From a virus, in the IMG/VR virus record IMGVR_UViG_3300032070_000031, positions 1 to 21,037 of that record: a stretch of 21,037 bases of DNA. One strand, written 5' to 3'. Numbering within the stretch: position 1 is the first letter of the stretch; every line of letters starts with the position of its first letter. Position numbers and translations under genes: made by a program. Under the pieces are notes generated by a model, which saw nothing but the letters and a program-made list of their open reading frames with translations, did no database searches and was not told the DNA's origin. This document shows, one piece after another, positions 1-7,947 of this stretch.

Positions 1-1346
1 ACCCGTTTCAAACTTTCCTGAATCATGCCTGCAACCATCTTCAAGTTTTGCGTGCTGCCGCCTCCGCCGCCTATTACCGCGACGAGAGGCGCATGAAACT
101 CGAAACGATAATTAATTGGGGTGCCAGCGTCAATGATAATGTCCGTAGCCTTGCCGCCTGCAGCAAACTGCGCAGCTGGTCCAAGCAAACTGGTAGGCAT
201 AATTTGTCCTGGACCTAAACCATACACGGGTCCGGTACCGCCCAAGTTTTGCCAATCATACCCCCTTGCCGCTTCTGCAGGTGCTTCAATTTTGCGCATA
301 AGTTCATCAAGAACGTTGACGGCATCTTGCAAATCAATTTTCATGGCATTCGCAAAACGGACAGCAACCGCAATTGCGCGGAGCATACTACTTGATTCCC
401 ATGCTTTCGTGTAAGCCTCAACGAAATCTTTGCCGGCTTCACGTGCTTTTTCCACGTTGTAACTACGGATCAAATTGTCAAAAACGCGTTGGTTTACATC
501 TTGCGTCTTTTGAAGTTCAACATTCACGCCCTTGATACGATCCATTGTGTCCTGCCATCGTTTCTGCCAAACTTCAATCCACGGTGCTTGTGTTGACACG
601 ATGCTTGTTGTTTGGGTTAATGTGGTGTTTAAATTTTTCAAAGCTTGGGTGTAATCAGTCACATTAGCCGTTGCACCACTCGGGCCGCTTGGCAACGTTA
701 TGCCAGGCGGCGTCAATAAACCGCTTTTGCCAATTGTTGGAAACTCTGGCATTCCAAACTGTTTTCGCAGACTTAACGCGAACTCACGGACTTGTGGTGC
801 AATGACTATTCCCGCAAGAGGAATTGCAGCTACGGCCAATGAAAGTCCAATGGCAGCAGCTTTAGTTAATTCTAATTCGGTGCGAAGATATTGAATAGTT
901 GTCTTTAGTCCCGTGAGTCCAGTGATCACTGTTGGGATAACACTGACAGCCATCGTCATCATTGTTTTACGTTGATTTTCAGATGCCATATCTGCTCTTT
1001 CAGTAGCTACTTTGTAACTTTCTTGCGCGAGCATCAATCGGTTCTGAGCATCTATTGCTTGCGCACTGCCTTCCCCGTATTTCTCAAGGACTTTGTTCAA
1101 GTTGTTCTGAGCATCACGGACCGACTCTGAGCTTTTCATCACGACGAGGTTTGCACGATCTAGTGCTACTTGGCTATCTCTGACGCGGTCAACCATGTTG
1201 TAAAGGTTAAGCGCGCTCGAAGCAAGGTTGTTGAAACCAAGAACGAGGCTCTTGGCATTGCTGCCCACCTTGCTAATCGTACTGCTGGCATTATCGACTG
1301 CGTTGAGATCAATTTGAAGACGTGTACCTGAAAGACCGTAACTCAT
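1..1346 (-). CDS. Tail tape measure protein, N-terminal part (runs off the left edge)
   Basis: Open for about 448 codons from the ATG at 1346 to the window edge with no stop, so only the N-terminal part is present. Tape measure proteins set tail length and are threaded through the tail tube. The first 40 residues are followed by an Ala/Asn/Gln-rich, helical coiled-coil stretch (about residues 45-120). Next come two hydrophobic segments (about 125-140 and 160-185) of the kind tape measures use in genome delivery, then more coiled coil, and a Gly-rich patch near residue 425 just before the cut. The ATG directly follows the TGA of the frameshift extension of the tail chaperone (TGAATG), the position a tape measure holds in siphoviruses. 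The call rests on position, length and composition rather than a recognised motif. Confidence 0.8.
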   Translation of the reverse strand, partial: MSYGLSGTRLQIDLNAVDNASSTISKVGSNAKSLVLGFNNLASSALNLYNMVDRVRDSQVALDRANLVVMKSSESVRDAQNNLNKVLEKYGEGSAQAIDAQNRLMLAQESYKVATERADMASENQRKTMMTMAVSVIPTVITGLTGLKTTIQYLRTELELTKAAAIGLSLAVAAIPLAGIVIAPQVREFALSLRKQFGMPEFPTIGKSGLLTPPGITLPSGPSGATANVTDYTQALKNLNTTLTQTTSIVSTQAPWIEVWQKRWQDTMDRIKGVNVELQKTQDVNQRVFDNLIRSYNVEKAREAGKDFVEAYTKAWESSSMLRAIAVAVRFANAMKIDLQDAVNVLDELMRKIEAPAEAARGYDWQNLGGTGPVYGLGPGQIMPTSLLGPAAQFAAGGKATDIIIDAGTPINYRFEFHAPLVAVIGGGGGSTQNLKMVAGMIQESLKR

Positions 1347-1529
1347 TCAAACCCTTCTACGATTCACTTTCGCCGTGAACCAGGCAGCCCACTTCAAAAG
1401 AAAAGAAACCTGGAAAGGCGTCAGACTCCCAACATACTCGAGTGTGTACCCGTACTCATGTGCGATAAAACCAATCACTTGCGCGTCTTCATTGTAGTCT
1501 ACGAAACTGCGGATTTCTTCTCCGGTGGC
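1347..1529 (-). CDS. Tail assembly chaperone extension (gpT-like), reached by -1 frameshift
   Basis: A 60-codon reading frame with no start codon of its own, in the -1 frame relative to the chaperone gene upstream, ending in TGA directly before the tape measure ATG. It would be translated only if ribosomes slip back one base on the T TTT TTG run at 1529-1535, giving a fusion of about 177 residues. The encoded segment looks like real protein: it has acidic, aromatic and aliphatic residues in a balanced mix, a Trp-containing helix near the end (KWAAWF) and a basic tail (NRRR). Phage lambda makes gpG and gpGT in this way between the tail tube and tape measure genes, and the layout here is identical. 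The frame and slip site are seen directly; use of the slip is inferred. Confidence 0.75.
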   Translation of the reverse strand, partial: ATGEEIRSFVDYNEDAQVIGFIAHEYGYTLEYVGSLTPFQVSFLLKWAAWFTAKVNRRRV

Positions 1530-1879
1530 AAAAAACCTTCAGCTTCGCTTAGGAGTTGCAGGATCCTCGCACCCTTGCCCATTGGAAACTTCTTGACGTC
1601 CTCAAGAGTCAGTCCAGGATAAGCTTTCTCAAGCATTTTCCAAAGCATCATAGTCGAATACTCTTCGTTTGTCTTAGCCTTACTCAAATCAGCAGTGTCC
1701 TCGAGCACCAAAGGATAATAATAGATTTCTTCGTCGCCATCAAGAACCATGTGTTTCTGAGTAGCTTTTTTCACAAGCATCTTCGGGTCGAATTTCTTTG
1801 CGGCAACACGGCCTTCGGCTTCTTCCTTTTCGAATAGGCGTTTTCCTCTTTCAGCAGGGCCTTCAGGTTTTTCAGTCAT
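1499..1879 (-). CDS. Tail assembly chaperone (gpG-like), zero-frame product
   Basis: Encodes 126 residues from the ATG at 1879, which has GAGG eight bases upstream. A TTG at 1915 would add 12 residues but overlaps the tail tube gene and has a poorer ribosome site. The protein is small, charged and largely helical: an acidic/basic N-terminus, a short beta-like patch with three consecutive Tyr residues, then a helical C-terminus. Tail chaperones coat the tape measure during tail assembly and are not part of the virion. It is recognised by position (between tail tube and tape measure) and by the slippery heptamer near its 3' end, not by a sequence motif. The zero frame stops at TAG (1499), 9 codons after the slip site. 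Confidence 0.72.
   Translation of the reverse strand: MTEKPEGPAERGKRLFEKEEAEGRVAAKKFDPKMLVKKATQKHMVLDGDEEIYYYPLVLEDTADLSKAKTNEEYSTMMLWKMLEKAYPGLTLEDVKKFPMGKGARILQLLSEAEGFLPPEKKSAVS
1529..1535 (-). promoter_or_regulatory. Programmed -1 frameshift slippery heptamer T TTT TTG
   Basis: On the minus strand the zero frame reads GGT TTT TTG CCA. The heptamer T TTT TTG fits the X XXY YYZ rule, so both tRNAs can re-pair one base back. After slipping, translation continues in the 60-codon frame that ends at 1347. A weak hairpin is possible just downstream (CGGA, 7-nt loop, TCCG). A strong stem or pseudoknot is not obvious by eye. Confidence 0.7.
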
Positions 1880-1901
1880 AGGCAAAACCTCAGACAGATC
1901 C

Positions 1902-2300
1902 CTAATACGTGCCAAGCGTTAATGATGCGCCTTCGCCAGAACCGTTCTCGATGACGATACCGTTCTGTTCATCTCGCCAGCCATGGTGGAAAATGATTGC
2001 GTTGGACAACGTGTATTTGGGCTGTCCTGTGGGTGTGCTGTTTGCAGGTCCGAGAATGATCGTCATCTTTGTTCCAGCGAGAACCTGAGCTGCATACGTT
2101 GTATCGATGAACATTTTCTCGAAGCTGAACTTGAAACTCTTGTTTCCACTCTCGAGGACAGCAGGGATATCGCTTGTGAATTTGTAGTCTTTGATAACAT
2201 CTGCGTCCATGTCGAATGTGACGCCTTTGATGTAGCCAGCTTCAGCACCGTTGATTGTGATGCTGCCGTTTCGTCCTATTACTGGTGTTGTATTTGGCAT
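1902..2300 (-). CDS. Major tail tube protein
   Basis: 132 residues from an ATG; a GGAGG lies about 13 bases upstream. The sequence is beta-rich and typical of tail tube folds: an N-terminal strand pair with a turn (RNGSITING), a GYIKGVTF strand, a FKFSFEKMF strand, and a C-terminal strand with a Gly-rich loop (NGSGEGASLTLGTY). Such proteins stack as hexameric rings around the tape measure. At 132 residues it is at the short end for tail tube proteins, so it is probably the bare fold without decoration domains. It lies directly upstream of the tail chaperone, as in siphoviruses. The alternative, a minor tail component of the same fold, is less likely because no other tube candidate is present. 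Confidence 0.75.
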   Translation of the reverse strand: MPNTTPVIGRNGSITINGAEAGYIKGVTFDMDADVIKDYKFTSDIPAVLESGNKSFKFSFEKMFIDTTYAAQVLAGTKMTIILGPANSTPTGQPKYTLSNAIIFHHGWRDEQNGIVIENGSGEGASLTLGTY

Positions 2301-2309
2301 GTTTTTTCT

Positions 2310-2852
2310 TCAACCTCCAACTTTTTTCTTGCTTTGCGGAGATCTGCTCGAGGCAAATCTCTTTCGCAACAAGTTAGACAGGTGACCTGTAAGCATCATT
2401 TCAAGAAATTCGGACTTACTTCCCTCGAAATAGGAATTGCAAACGGGCAACGGCGCCCATTCCCACGTTTCAAAGTGACTCGAGCGAAATTCCTCTTGGG
2501 TGATCCTCTTGAGGACTCGCTCATATTCTTCTTTTGCAGCGATGAACCCTAAACCGATCCATGCACGATAGTACCGATCATTGTCACTGATGAACAGCAG
2601 CATCTTCCTGATAACCGAAAGGAAATGCTGAAAGTTACGATCCTCGAGGCTTGCCAAAGACTGTTTGGGCACATCGTCAAAACGCCCGCAATACACCTCG
2701 AGCAAATAGACATTGAAGAGCTGCTGGAACACATGCTCAAGCATCTTTGACTGAGGATATCGCGCTCGAGTCTCCGGCAGAAGCCGATCAATCACGCGCG
2801 CGCATAGATTCACAATTTTCTTGAAGAGATGAAGTTTGAGTTCAAGGCGCAA
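2310..2852 (-). CDS. Uncharacterised helical protein between tail terminator and tail tube
   Basis: 180 residues from a TTG start (2852) with GAGGAG six bases upstream. The protein is predicted largely helical, with aromatic-rich segments (YLLEVYCGRF, DRYYRAWIGLGF) and a basic Ser/Lys tail. No family is recognised. In the tail operon it sits between the tail terminator and tail tube genes, where siphoviruses usually have nothing or a small tail gene, so a virus-specific tail or neck role is a reasonable guess. It has few Lys-rich coiled-coil heptads and no signal peptide or membrane segment. Confidence 0.6.
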   Translation of the reverse strand: MRLELKLHLFKKIVNLCARVIDRLLPETRARYPQSKMLEHVFQQLFNVYLLEVYCGRFDDVPKQSLASLEDRNFQHFLSVIRKMLLFISDNDRYYRAWIGLGFIAAKEEYERVLKRITQEEFRSSHFETWEWAPLPVCNSYFEGSKSEFLEMMLTGHLSNLLRKRFASSRSPQSKKKVGG

Positions 2853-2862
2853 ACTGATCTCC

Positions 2863-3285
2863 TCAAGGCGTGAAAAACATCAGAGTTCGGAGTCTGACGA
2901 CGCCGCCATAGTACAGTTTTCCTCCTGTACGGATCTCTCCGGGACTGAACATAGTGGGAATAGTGTCTCTCACCACGTTGTTGAGAGTACGGTCCGTGAG
3001 GATCTTGTCGAGGACGTCGCCCATGACTGATACGATATCCGTGAACCAGTTAGTAGGTTCTGTTTCACGAATCAAAATGACAACGCTGATACGGATATTG
3101 TTGTCAAGCATGCTGCCGAACGCTGCCTGCTCAATGTCAGTCGGGTCAGGACTGATTATCGCCATGGGTAATTGTTGAACTTGGAACTTTTCGCCTAAAA
3201 CGACAGTCTTGATCGCTGTAATTGCTTGAAGGGCCGTCTTGACTTGATCGAAAACAGCCTTGTACGAATCATAATACTTTGTCAT
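2863..3285 (-). CDS. Tail terminator / tail completion protein (gpU-like)
   Basis: 140 residues from the ATG at 3285, which shares its A with the TGA of the gene before it (TGATG) and has GAGGT seven bases upstream. An upstream start would add 15 residues but overlaps that gene further. The pattern fits tail terminators: an N-terminal helix (YYDSYKAVFDQVKTALQAI), a strand with the Pro-rich bend often seen in this family (LPMAIISPDP), a strand series (RISVVILIRE) and a C-terminal strand pair (GKLYYGGVVRLRTLMFF). These proteins cap the tail tube at the head-proximal end. Position directly after an HK97 gp10-like gene supports the call. Confidence 0.68.
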   Translation of the reverse strand: MTKYYDSYKAVFDQVKTALQAITAIKTVVLGEKFQVQQLPMAIISPDPTDIEQAAFGSMLDNNIRISVVILIRETEPTNWFTDIVSVMGDVLDKILTDRTLNNVVRDTIPTMFSPGEIRTGGKLYYGGVVRLRTLMFFTP

Positions 3286-3728
3286 CAATAGACCTCGTTC
3301 ACCAGATCCGCCCACAACAGATCTGACCACAACTCAGGAATCTTCCTCTGCACGTCTTCCATCGTTTTGCGTACAAACGGATTCGGCTTCGTCCCCGGAT
3401 GATGAACAATCGGCGAGAAAACCATTCTTCCATTGACCTCGAAAGCCAAAACCTTCGAGAACACCGGGCGAATCTCATGCGGCGCCGTCCCATACTCAAC
3501 GTACACCGCGTAAGGCACAGTTGGACCGACAGATCCTTCCAAACCCTGAACGCGCTTCTCAATGCTTCCAAGCAATCTGCCAGATCTCACTGGAGCCCTA
3601 GCACACATCAATGCGTAACCATAATCCACAGCAGCTCTCACGAGCCCAGGCAGAAGCTTCTCCTCAATTTTGCCTGCAAACAGGGAAAGGTCCAAACCCC
3701 GCTGCGAAACCTGAACCTGAATGCTCAA
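3285..3728 (-). CDS. HK97 gp10-like head-tail joining / tail component
   Basis: 147 residues from a TTG start (TTGAGC). The family pattern is clear: helices around residues 20-45, the conserved APVRSGRLLGSI segment, then VPYAVYVEYGT, and near the C-terminus the HHPGTKPNPFVR motif followed by an amphipathic helix. HK97 gp10-type proteins act at the head-tail interface. The gene lies 3 bases after the connector gene and overlaps the tail terminator gene by one base, so the three are likely translationally coupled. The length is normal for the family. Confidence 0.88.
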   Translation of the reverse strand: MSIQVQVSQRGLDLSLFAGKIEEKLLPGLVRAAVDYGYALMCARAPVRSGRLLGSIEKRVQGLEGSVGPTVPYAVYVEYGTAPHEIRPVFSKVLAFEVNGRMVFSPIVHHPGTKPNPFVRKTMEDVQRKIPELWSDLLWADLVNEVY

Positions 3729-3731
3729 AAC

Positions 3732-4619
3732 TCAACCAGCTACCACAAGCCTTCGCACATAGGGCCTAAGCATGCCCTTGAGTTCTTGGTTGAAAGCTTC
3801 AACCGCAACGACTTTGATGACCATATCGTCTGCCTGGACCTGTGGGCTCACTTTCCGCTGGAGGATCCCGTGAAGCATATTGCAACACACCTGAATGCAA
3901 ACCTGCTTTATGTCATCTGGCGTGCTGCTGAAACCAGCAGTGTACGAGACTCGGATACTCTGCTCAACGATTGCAGGAACCTTGTTGACAAGCATCAGTT
4001 GCCCGGAGGGCAGATTCATTATGTAATCTGGCTCCGTCACAGTCACCCAGTTCGCCGTGATTCCGTATCCTTGATCATTGTATTCTACCTTTGAAACTGA
4101 CAGAACAGGATAGTACAAGAGACTCATCCATGGATACTGAAAATCATGAAACTCATTTGTGAATGCAAGCCCGTCAGAAGCAAAGAAACCAGTCGGAACC
4201 CGACAGAAATTTTCGATCATCGACTGCCCAAGGACAATTAGACTATCCAGGAACGTGTTGAAATCGGAATCACTCGCATATCCCAGATCTGTGTACGCGA
4301 TTTTGCTGTGTGCTTTAACATCAGTGTTCGAGCAGTACGATGCGGATCCTCCGCCGGTGCCACCACCTGAGACTATAACCTCATACACGACGCCCCATGA
4401 GAAAAGATGGTCCGAAAGATCCATCGAACTCAAATTGATCTTGAAGTTAGTTACTCCCGGATCGCTAGGCCAGGAACTGCGACCGCCAAGATCATCAAGC
4501 GGAGTAATACTGATATCTGCAAGAGTCGGAGTTGTTGACAGACCATGCGGCACAGTGACAGACGTATTGCCGGCAGTGATTGTTGCCGTTCCCGTTTTCG
4601 TTGAATAGACAGTTACCAT
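3732..4619 (-). CDS. Head-tail connector (gp6-like) fused to an N-terminal lectin-like beta domain
   Basis: 295 residues from the ATG at 4619. Two parts are visible. Residues 1-85 form a beta-rich domain with the VTVPHGLSTTPT signature (His-Gly-Leu followed by Thr-Pro), seen in virion decoration and receptor-binding beta-sandwich domains. A Gly/Ser linker (SGGGTGGGSAS) follows. Residues 95-295 resemble head-tail connectors: a Cys-Ser-Asn-Thr start, helices, a YYPVLSVSKVEYNDQ strand segment, a VSYTAGF motif, then two helices with DDIKQVCIQVC. Connectors form the ring below the portal. The fusion is unusual, since gp6-like proteins are normally about 100-200 residues and lack such a domain. A similar motif closes the preceding gene. 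Confidence 0.72.
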   Translation of the reverse strand: MVTVYSTKTGTATITAGNTSVTVPHGLSTTPTLADISITPLDDLGGRSSWPSDPGVTNFKINLSSMDLSDHLFSWGVVYEVIVSGGGTGGGSASYCSNTDVKAHSKIAYTDLGYASDSDFNTFLDSLIVLGQSMIENFCRVPTGFFASDGLAFTNEFHDFQYPWMSLLYYPVLSVSKVEYNDQGYGITANWVTVTEPDYIMNLPSGQLMLVNKVPAIVEQSIRVSYTAGFSSTPDDIKQVCIQVCCNMLHGILQRKVSPQVQADDMVIKVVAVEAFNQELKGMLRPYVRRLVVAG

Positions 4620-4634
4620 TCTTTCTCTTGCCTC

Positions 4635-6383
4635 TCAAGTCAACTGAGGATAATCAATTCTTTTCTGGTAGAGAGCATACCAATAGAGCGTTCTTGCGTC
4701 AGTTGCTCCGACCGGCGTTATCGTGCCAGCGTTGTTGATCCAGAAGTCTATTTGGAAATGCGTCGTATTCATGGTCAAGATCGTGGGTTCTATGAGAAAG
4801 GCCGTCGAGTTGATGTAAGCAGAACCGGCGATCTTTACGAAGGTTACGTTTGGCGTGACTCCCAGATTATGTTTGATCCAGGTTCCGTTGATGCAAGACG
4901 TTTCGTTCCCCAAGTTCTCGAGTCGGATGTCTGCGCCTGCCACTCTTTGTTTGACCTGGAGATTCAGATAGTAATCGATATCTCGCCAAGTCAGGACCGG
5001 GAGTCCCCAGCTGCTCACGTTGCCCATGCACTGGTTGAACCAGTAACTCGTCATTGTTCCATGAAAAGTCAGGAAAGCGAGTTCTCCGTTCGAACCCGAG
5101 CCCGTACTGTTAACTGCATACCAGGCAGCAGCGGCGATGACTCCTCCGGCAGCTTTGGTCCCGTTGAAGTTTGACTCTGTCGGGAAGTAGCAACTGAAGA
5201 TGTCCGAGATGTAATTCCACGTTTGATTAGGCCATGGTTTGTAGTTGCTCCAGCCAATGTAGTTGTAATATTGCCGTACCATCTCAAAGTTTGCTGGATG
5301 CCCGGAGGGGAAGCCCATCATGTCAATACGGACGTTCAGGTTTCTTTCGATCCAATCCTTGCTCACTCGGTATTCTTGATCTTGGTCTGCCAGAGTGATG
5401 GTTGCCCCGGTCATGTCCTTGCTAAGATATCCGTGACTGTAGAAACTCCAGCCCGCATCACGCATTTCTTTCAGATTAGTGAGAGTGACATAAGACGTAT
5501 TTGTGGCTCCAGCTTGTTCTACCCAGCGAGAAACGACTCCTTCGCTGCCTCTGAAGCCCCAGATCGACGTCATGTTCTTGAAATACGTGCTGTATTGGAT
5601 GTAGAGGGTATCATCGAAGCAGATCATGAAAGCAGCTTTGCTCACGGCATTCAAATAGCCTTGAACTTCAATGTCTGCGTACGGCGGCACATTCGGATAA
5701 TAGTTGAGAGTGAAATTTCCTCTGAGAACGACTTTCTCAGTTCCTTTGGTCCCATTGTTCAAGTGAGAGAAGGCATATTGAACGGCCAAGGTCTGATTTG
5801 TGTCCTGATAGGCGACTAGTCCACTGCTGCAGTTCTTGACTTTGACCGTGGTGCCATCGAAATCGACAACATAAGCGACTTGCTGATAGGGGTTTGCAAG
5901 GACGTCGGTCCTGTTTTCACCATTGAAAAAGAAGCTATTCGAGCCGTAATGGTTCCTTATTCCTTGATAGTCTTCATCAATAGAAATGTTAGGGCCATAA
6001 GTGACCCCCCCGGCTAGAGTGCAGCCTTTCAGAAGGATCGTTCCACCACTCGTCAGATTTCCGACTGCGGCCACCTGGACCGCTGTCTTGTTGGTGCTGA
6101 ACCAATTCAGCTTCCCGTCGGTCCCGTTCTGCAAGCAATAATAGGCGTCGATGGGGCTGACGATGTAGTCATAGGGTTTCTGGAGCCCACTGAGGCTGCT
6201 GTTGACCGGTGCATCGAGTCGGGCTTCAATCTGGTTAAGACGCTCTTGAATGGTGATATCTACCGTGACGCTTGCTCCGAAATAAGCTGCGACGCCTGCA
6301 CAAAGCAGAATAGCACACAACATCACGGTTTTAGACCATGTCAAACCGTTAAGACTGATCCTTTGTCCCTTACTTTCGACCAT
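4635..6383 (-). CDS. Membrane-anchored, sequon-rich spike with degenerate polysaccharide deacetylase (NodB-like) domain
   Basis: 582 residues from the ATG at 6383 (GGTGA upstream); an upstream ATG at 6395 and a TTG at 6458 are in frame but overlap the previous gene more. Order (numbers from this start): a transmembrane segment at about 19-39; a region (65-235) with two ALQ-like / GGTILLKG-type repeats resembling the entry to a pectate-lyase-like beta helix; a NodB-like core at about 245-470; and a lectin-like beta domain at about 495-575 with HNLGVTP. In the core I see FDD (256-258), SHG (His 317) and a late FHG (His 441). The second metal His of the usual H-x3-5-H motif reads Ser or Lys, and the R-P-x-Y-G motif reads FPSG. 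Activity is therefore doubtful and glycan binding is possible. About 21 N-X-S/T sequons suggest surface exposure. It lies between capsid and connector genes, which fits a head fibre or spike. Confidence 0.7.
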   Translation of the reverse strand: MVESKGQRISLNGLTWSKTVMLCAILLCAGVAAYFGASVTVDITIQERLNQIEARLDAPVNSSLSGLQKPYDYIVSPIDAYYCLQNGTDGKLNWFSTNKTAVQVAAVGNLTSGGTILLKGCTLAGGVTYGPNISIDEDYQGIRNHYGSNSFFFNGENRTDVLANPYQQVAYVVDFDGTTVKVKNCSSGLVAYQDTNQTLAVQYAFSHLNNGTKGTEKVVLRGNFTLNYYPNVPPYADIEVQGYLNAVSKAAFMICFDDTLYIQYSTYFKNMTSIWGFRGSEGVVSRWVEQAGATNTSYVTLTNLKEMRDAGWSFYSHGYLSKDMTGATITLADQDQEYRVSKDWIERNLNVRIDMMGFPSGHPANFEMVRQYYNYIGWSNYKPWPNQTWNYISDIFSCYFPTESNFNGTKAAGGVIAAAAWYAVNSTGSGSNGELAFLTFHGTMTSYWFNQCMGNVSSWGLPVLTWRDIDYYLNLQVKQRVAGADIRLENLGNETSCINGTWIKHNLGVTPNVTFVKIAGSAYINSTAFLIEPTILTMNTTHFQIDFWINNAGTITPVGATDARTLYWYALYQKRIDYPQLT

Positions 6384-6798
6384 TCTGTTCACCATATAAC
6401 TGGATGATTTCCAAGAGGGCAGTAACTTTCTTGCCCATCCAAGACTGAAGTTTCTCAAATCGCCTGTCTTTTCCCATCGCCAAGAAATACACGGTCACAG
6501 GCACAACCGGAGGTAACTTGCCCTTGATGATCTTGGGCCACCTGCACACTCCGCAGGATCCGTGGCGTCGCTTCAAATTCTGACCGCACACATCAACACA
6601 GTCAGGCACGCCAAGAAGGCGCATCAAGAAAGTACGTTTGACACGCTTCCGGTCCGGAACTGAATAGACAGCAAAACTATCGCCCTTCTCGTCGACGGCG
6701 ATTAGAACGTTAGGATTCAACTTCAACATGACTGTTAGACCATGAGCTAGAGCTAAGAGCTCTGCGCGACTCATCTTAGTAAGGTCCAACAACTTCAA
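6370..6798 (-). CDS. Uncharacterised protein with a four-Cys motif, downstream of the capsid gene
   Basis: 142 residues from a TTG start (AGGA close upstream); an ATG at 6774 is an alternative. No family is recognised. Residues 67-85 contain C-x3-C-x10-C-x2-C, which could bind zinc. Around it are basic residues (DRKRVKRTF, LKRRHG). The N-terminus has an amphipathic helix and a strand pair (NVLIAVDEKGDSFAVYSV). The C-terminus is helical, and its last codons overlap the start of the spike gene, so the two may be co-translated. Location between capsid and spike genes suggests a head-associated or spike-assembly role, but this is only context. Confidence 0.55.
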   Translation of the reverse strand: MKLLDLTKMSRAELLALAHGLTVMLKLNPNVLIAVDEKGDSFAVYSVPDRKRVKRTFLMRLLGVPDCVDVCGQNLKRRHGSCGVCRWPKIIKGKLPPVVPVTVYFLAMGKDRRFEKLQSWMGKKVTALLEIIQLYGEQNGRK

Positions 6799-6864
6799 TC
6801 ATTCCTGAAACTTCGAAACTGAAAGAAAGAGGGAAATGAGGTCAGTGAACGCCGTGATTCTTGA

Positions 6865-7911
6865 CTAGGTTTGAGACGTGATTTTCTGGATGCTATTCGC
6901 TACGCCGCCGATTGACCCGCCGTCCATGTGCGTGATAACATAGTTCGAAAGCTCAGTCGGAACTCTGTACAATTCGACTATGGGCTCTTCTTGGAGACCA
7001 GCCCAAACCGCGCTAACGCCTTTAGTTCCCACGTAAGCCAATGTCTTCACGCCTGCAGGACAAACAGTGTCCCAATACGGATCTGCGTACCAGTCGAGAC
7101 CAAGGACCTTCGGAATCTTGCCAGTAGTGAACAAATCTATGAGGGCGCTGTAGAATTGCTTGACATCGTAGCTTGTGGTGAATGCGTTCCACATATTCGC
7201 CGGGGAAGTTGCGATGAAATCGCTTTGGAATCCGAGGTTAGCGTTGTTCTTGATTGCGGTGGCAACCTCAGCAAACGTGAGGCTTGTGCCTGAAGCTGCA
7301 CTCAAGGTTCCGCCTGCCGCTGCCGAGAGCGCTACAGTGACATACTTGAAAATGCCGTTCTTAACGCATGAACCGTGGACGCGTCCCATTTGTTCAATGA
7401 AGTTTATCGCTGAAGTGTTGGCAAGCAGGTCGGAGATCTGTGTGACTTTGCCGAAGGCCTTCATGGTGATTGTTCGTTTCGTCAGAGTCGGATCTGCAGC
7501 GGAGAGCGCAGAACCTTCAGTCCACTCATCAAATCCTGGCTGAGTAATTATTTGAGTGTCAACTGTCTTGCCTGAGCCTTTCGGAACCGTTGCAGGCATG
7601 CATAGATCTCGTGCATCGACCCAGCTCTTGAGCTCCAACAGGGCTCGGGACTGCACCATTGTGGGCAGTGCTACGTTGCTTGTGGTCGTGAGGAGCTCCT
7701 TGACGGTCATTTGTGATTGGTCGCTTTCGTAGAAGCCTTGGAGTTTTTCAGTCAGAGCCTTCTTTTTCTGAAGTGTGAAGAGCTCGCGCATCGTGAGTTT
7801 ACCATACAGTCCCAGGTCTTCTTTGTTGCCAAGCTTCTCTTCAAGCTTTGATAAACGCTCGTTGATCCGCTGGTCAATCGACTTCATAAACTCATCTGGA
7901 TTAAAGTCCAT
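6865..7911 (-). CDS. Major capsid protein, HK97 fold
   Basis: 348 residues from the ATG at 7911, preferred over the ATG two codons upstream because GGGAG is then seven bases away. The layout is that of HK97-type capsid proteins: an N-terminal charged coiled coil (about 1-60), likely the delta or N-arm region, followed by TTTSNVALPTMV, where the mature shell domain probably begins. Next are an E-loop/P-domain series with FDEWTEGSALSAADPTLTKRTI and a long P-domain helix near 160-180, then the A domain with the FIATSPANMW strand-helix and the VLGLDWYADPYW segment, and a C-terminal ELYRVPTELSNYVI strand. The gene follows the protease/scaffold gene, the standard order. The gap ahead of it has a strong hairpin, which may tune expression. 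Confidence 0.87.
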   Translation of the reverse strand: MDFNPDEFMKSIDQRINERLSKLEEKLGNKEDLGLYGKLTMRELFTLQKKKALTEKLQGFYESDQSQMTVKELLTTTSNVALPTMVQSRALLELKSWVDARDLCMPATVPKGSGKTVDTQIITQPGFDEWTEGSALSAADPTLTKRTITMKAFGKVTQISDLLANTSAINFIEQMGRVHGSCVKNGIFKYVTVALSAAAGGTLSAASGTSLTFAEVATAIKNNANLGFQSDFIATSPANMWNAFTTSYDVKQFYSALIDLFTTGKIPKVLGLDWYADPYWDTVCPAGVKTLAYVGTKGVSAVWAGLQEEPIVELYRVPTELSNYVITHMDGGSIGGVANSIQKITSQT

Positions 7912-7947
7912 TTTCATTCTCCCTTGTCAGTTACTTCCCACATTTCG

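Noticed and set aside
3399-4094. 231-codon plus-strand open frame across the gp10-like and connector genes
   Set aside because: It crosses two well-supported leftward genes and their junction; the product has no coherent pattern.
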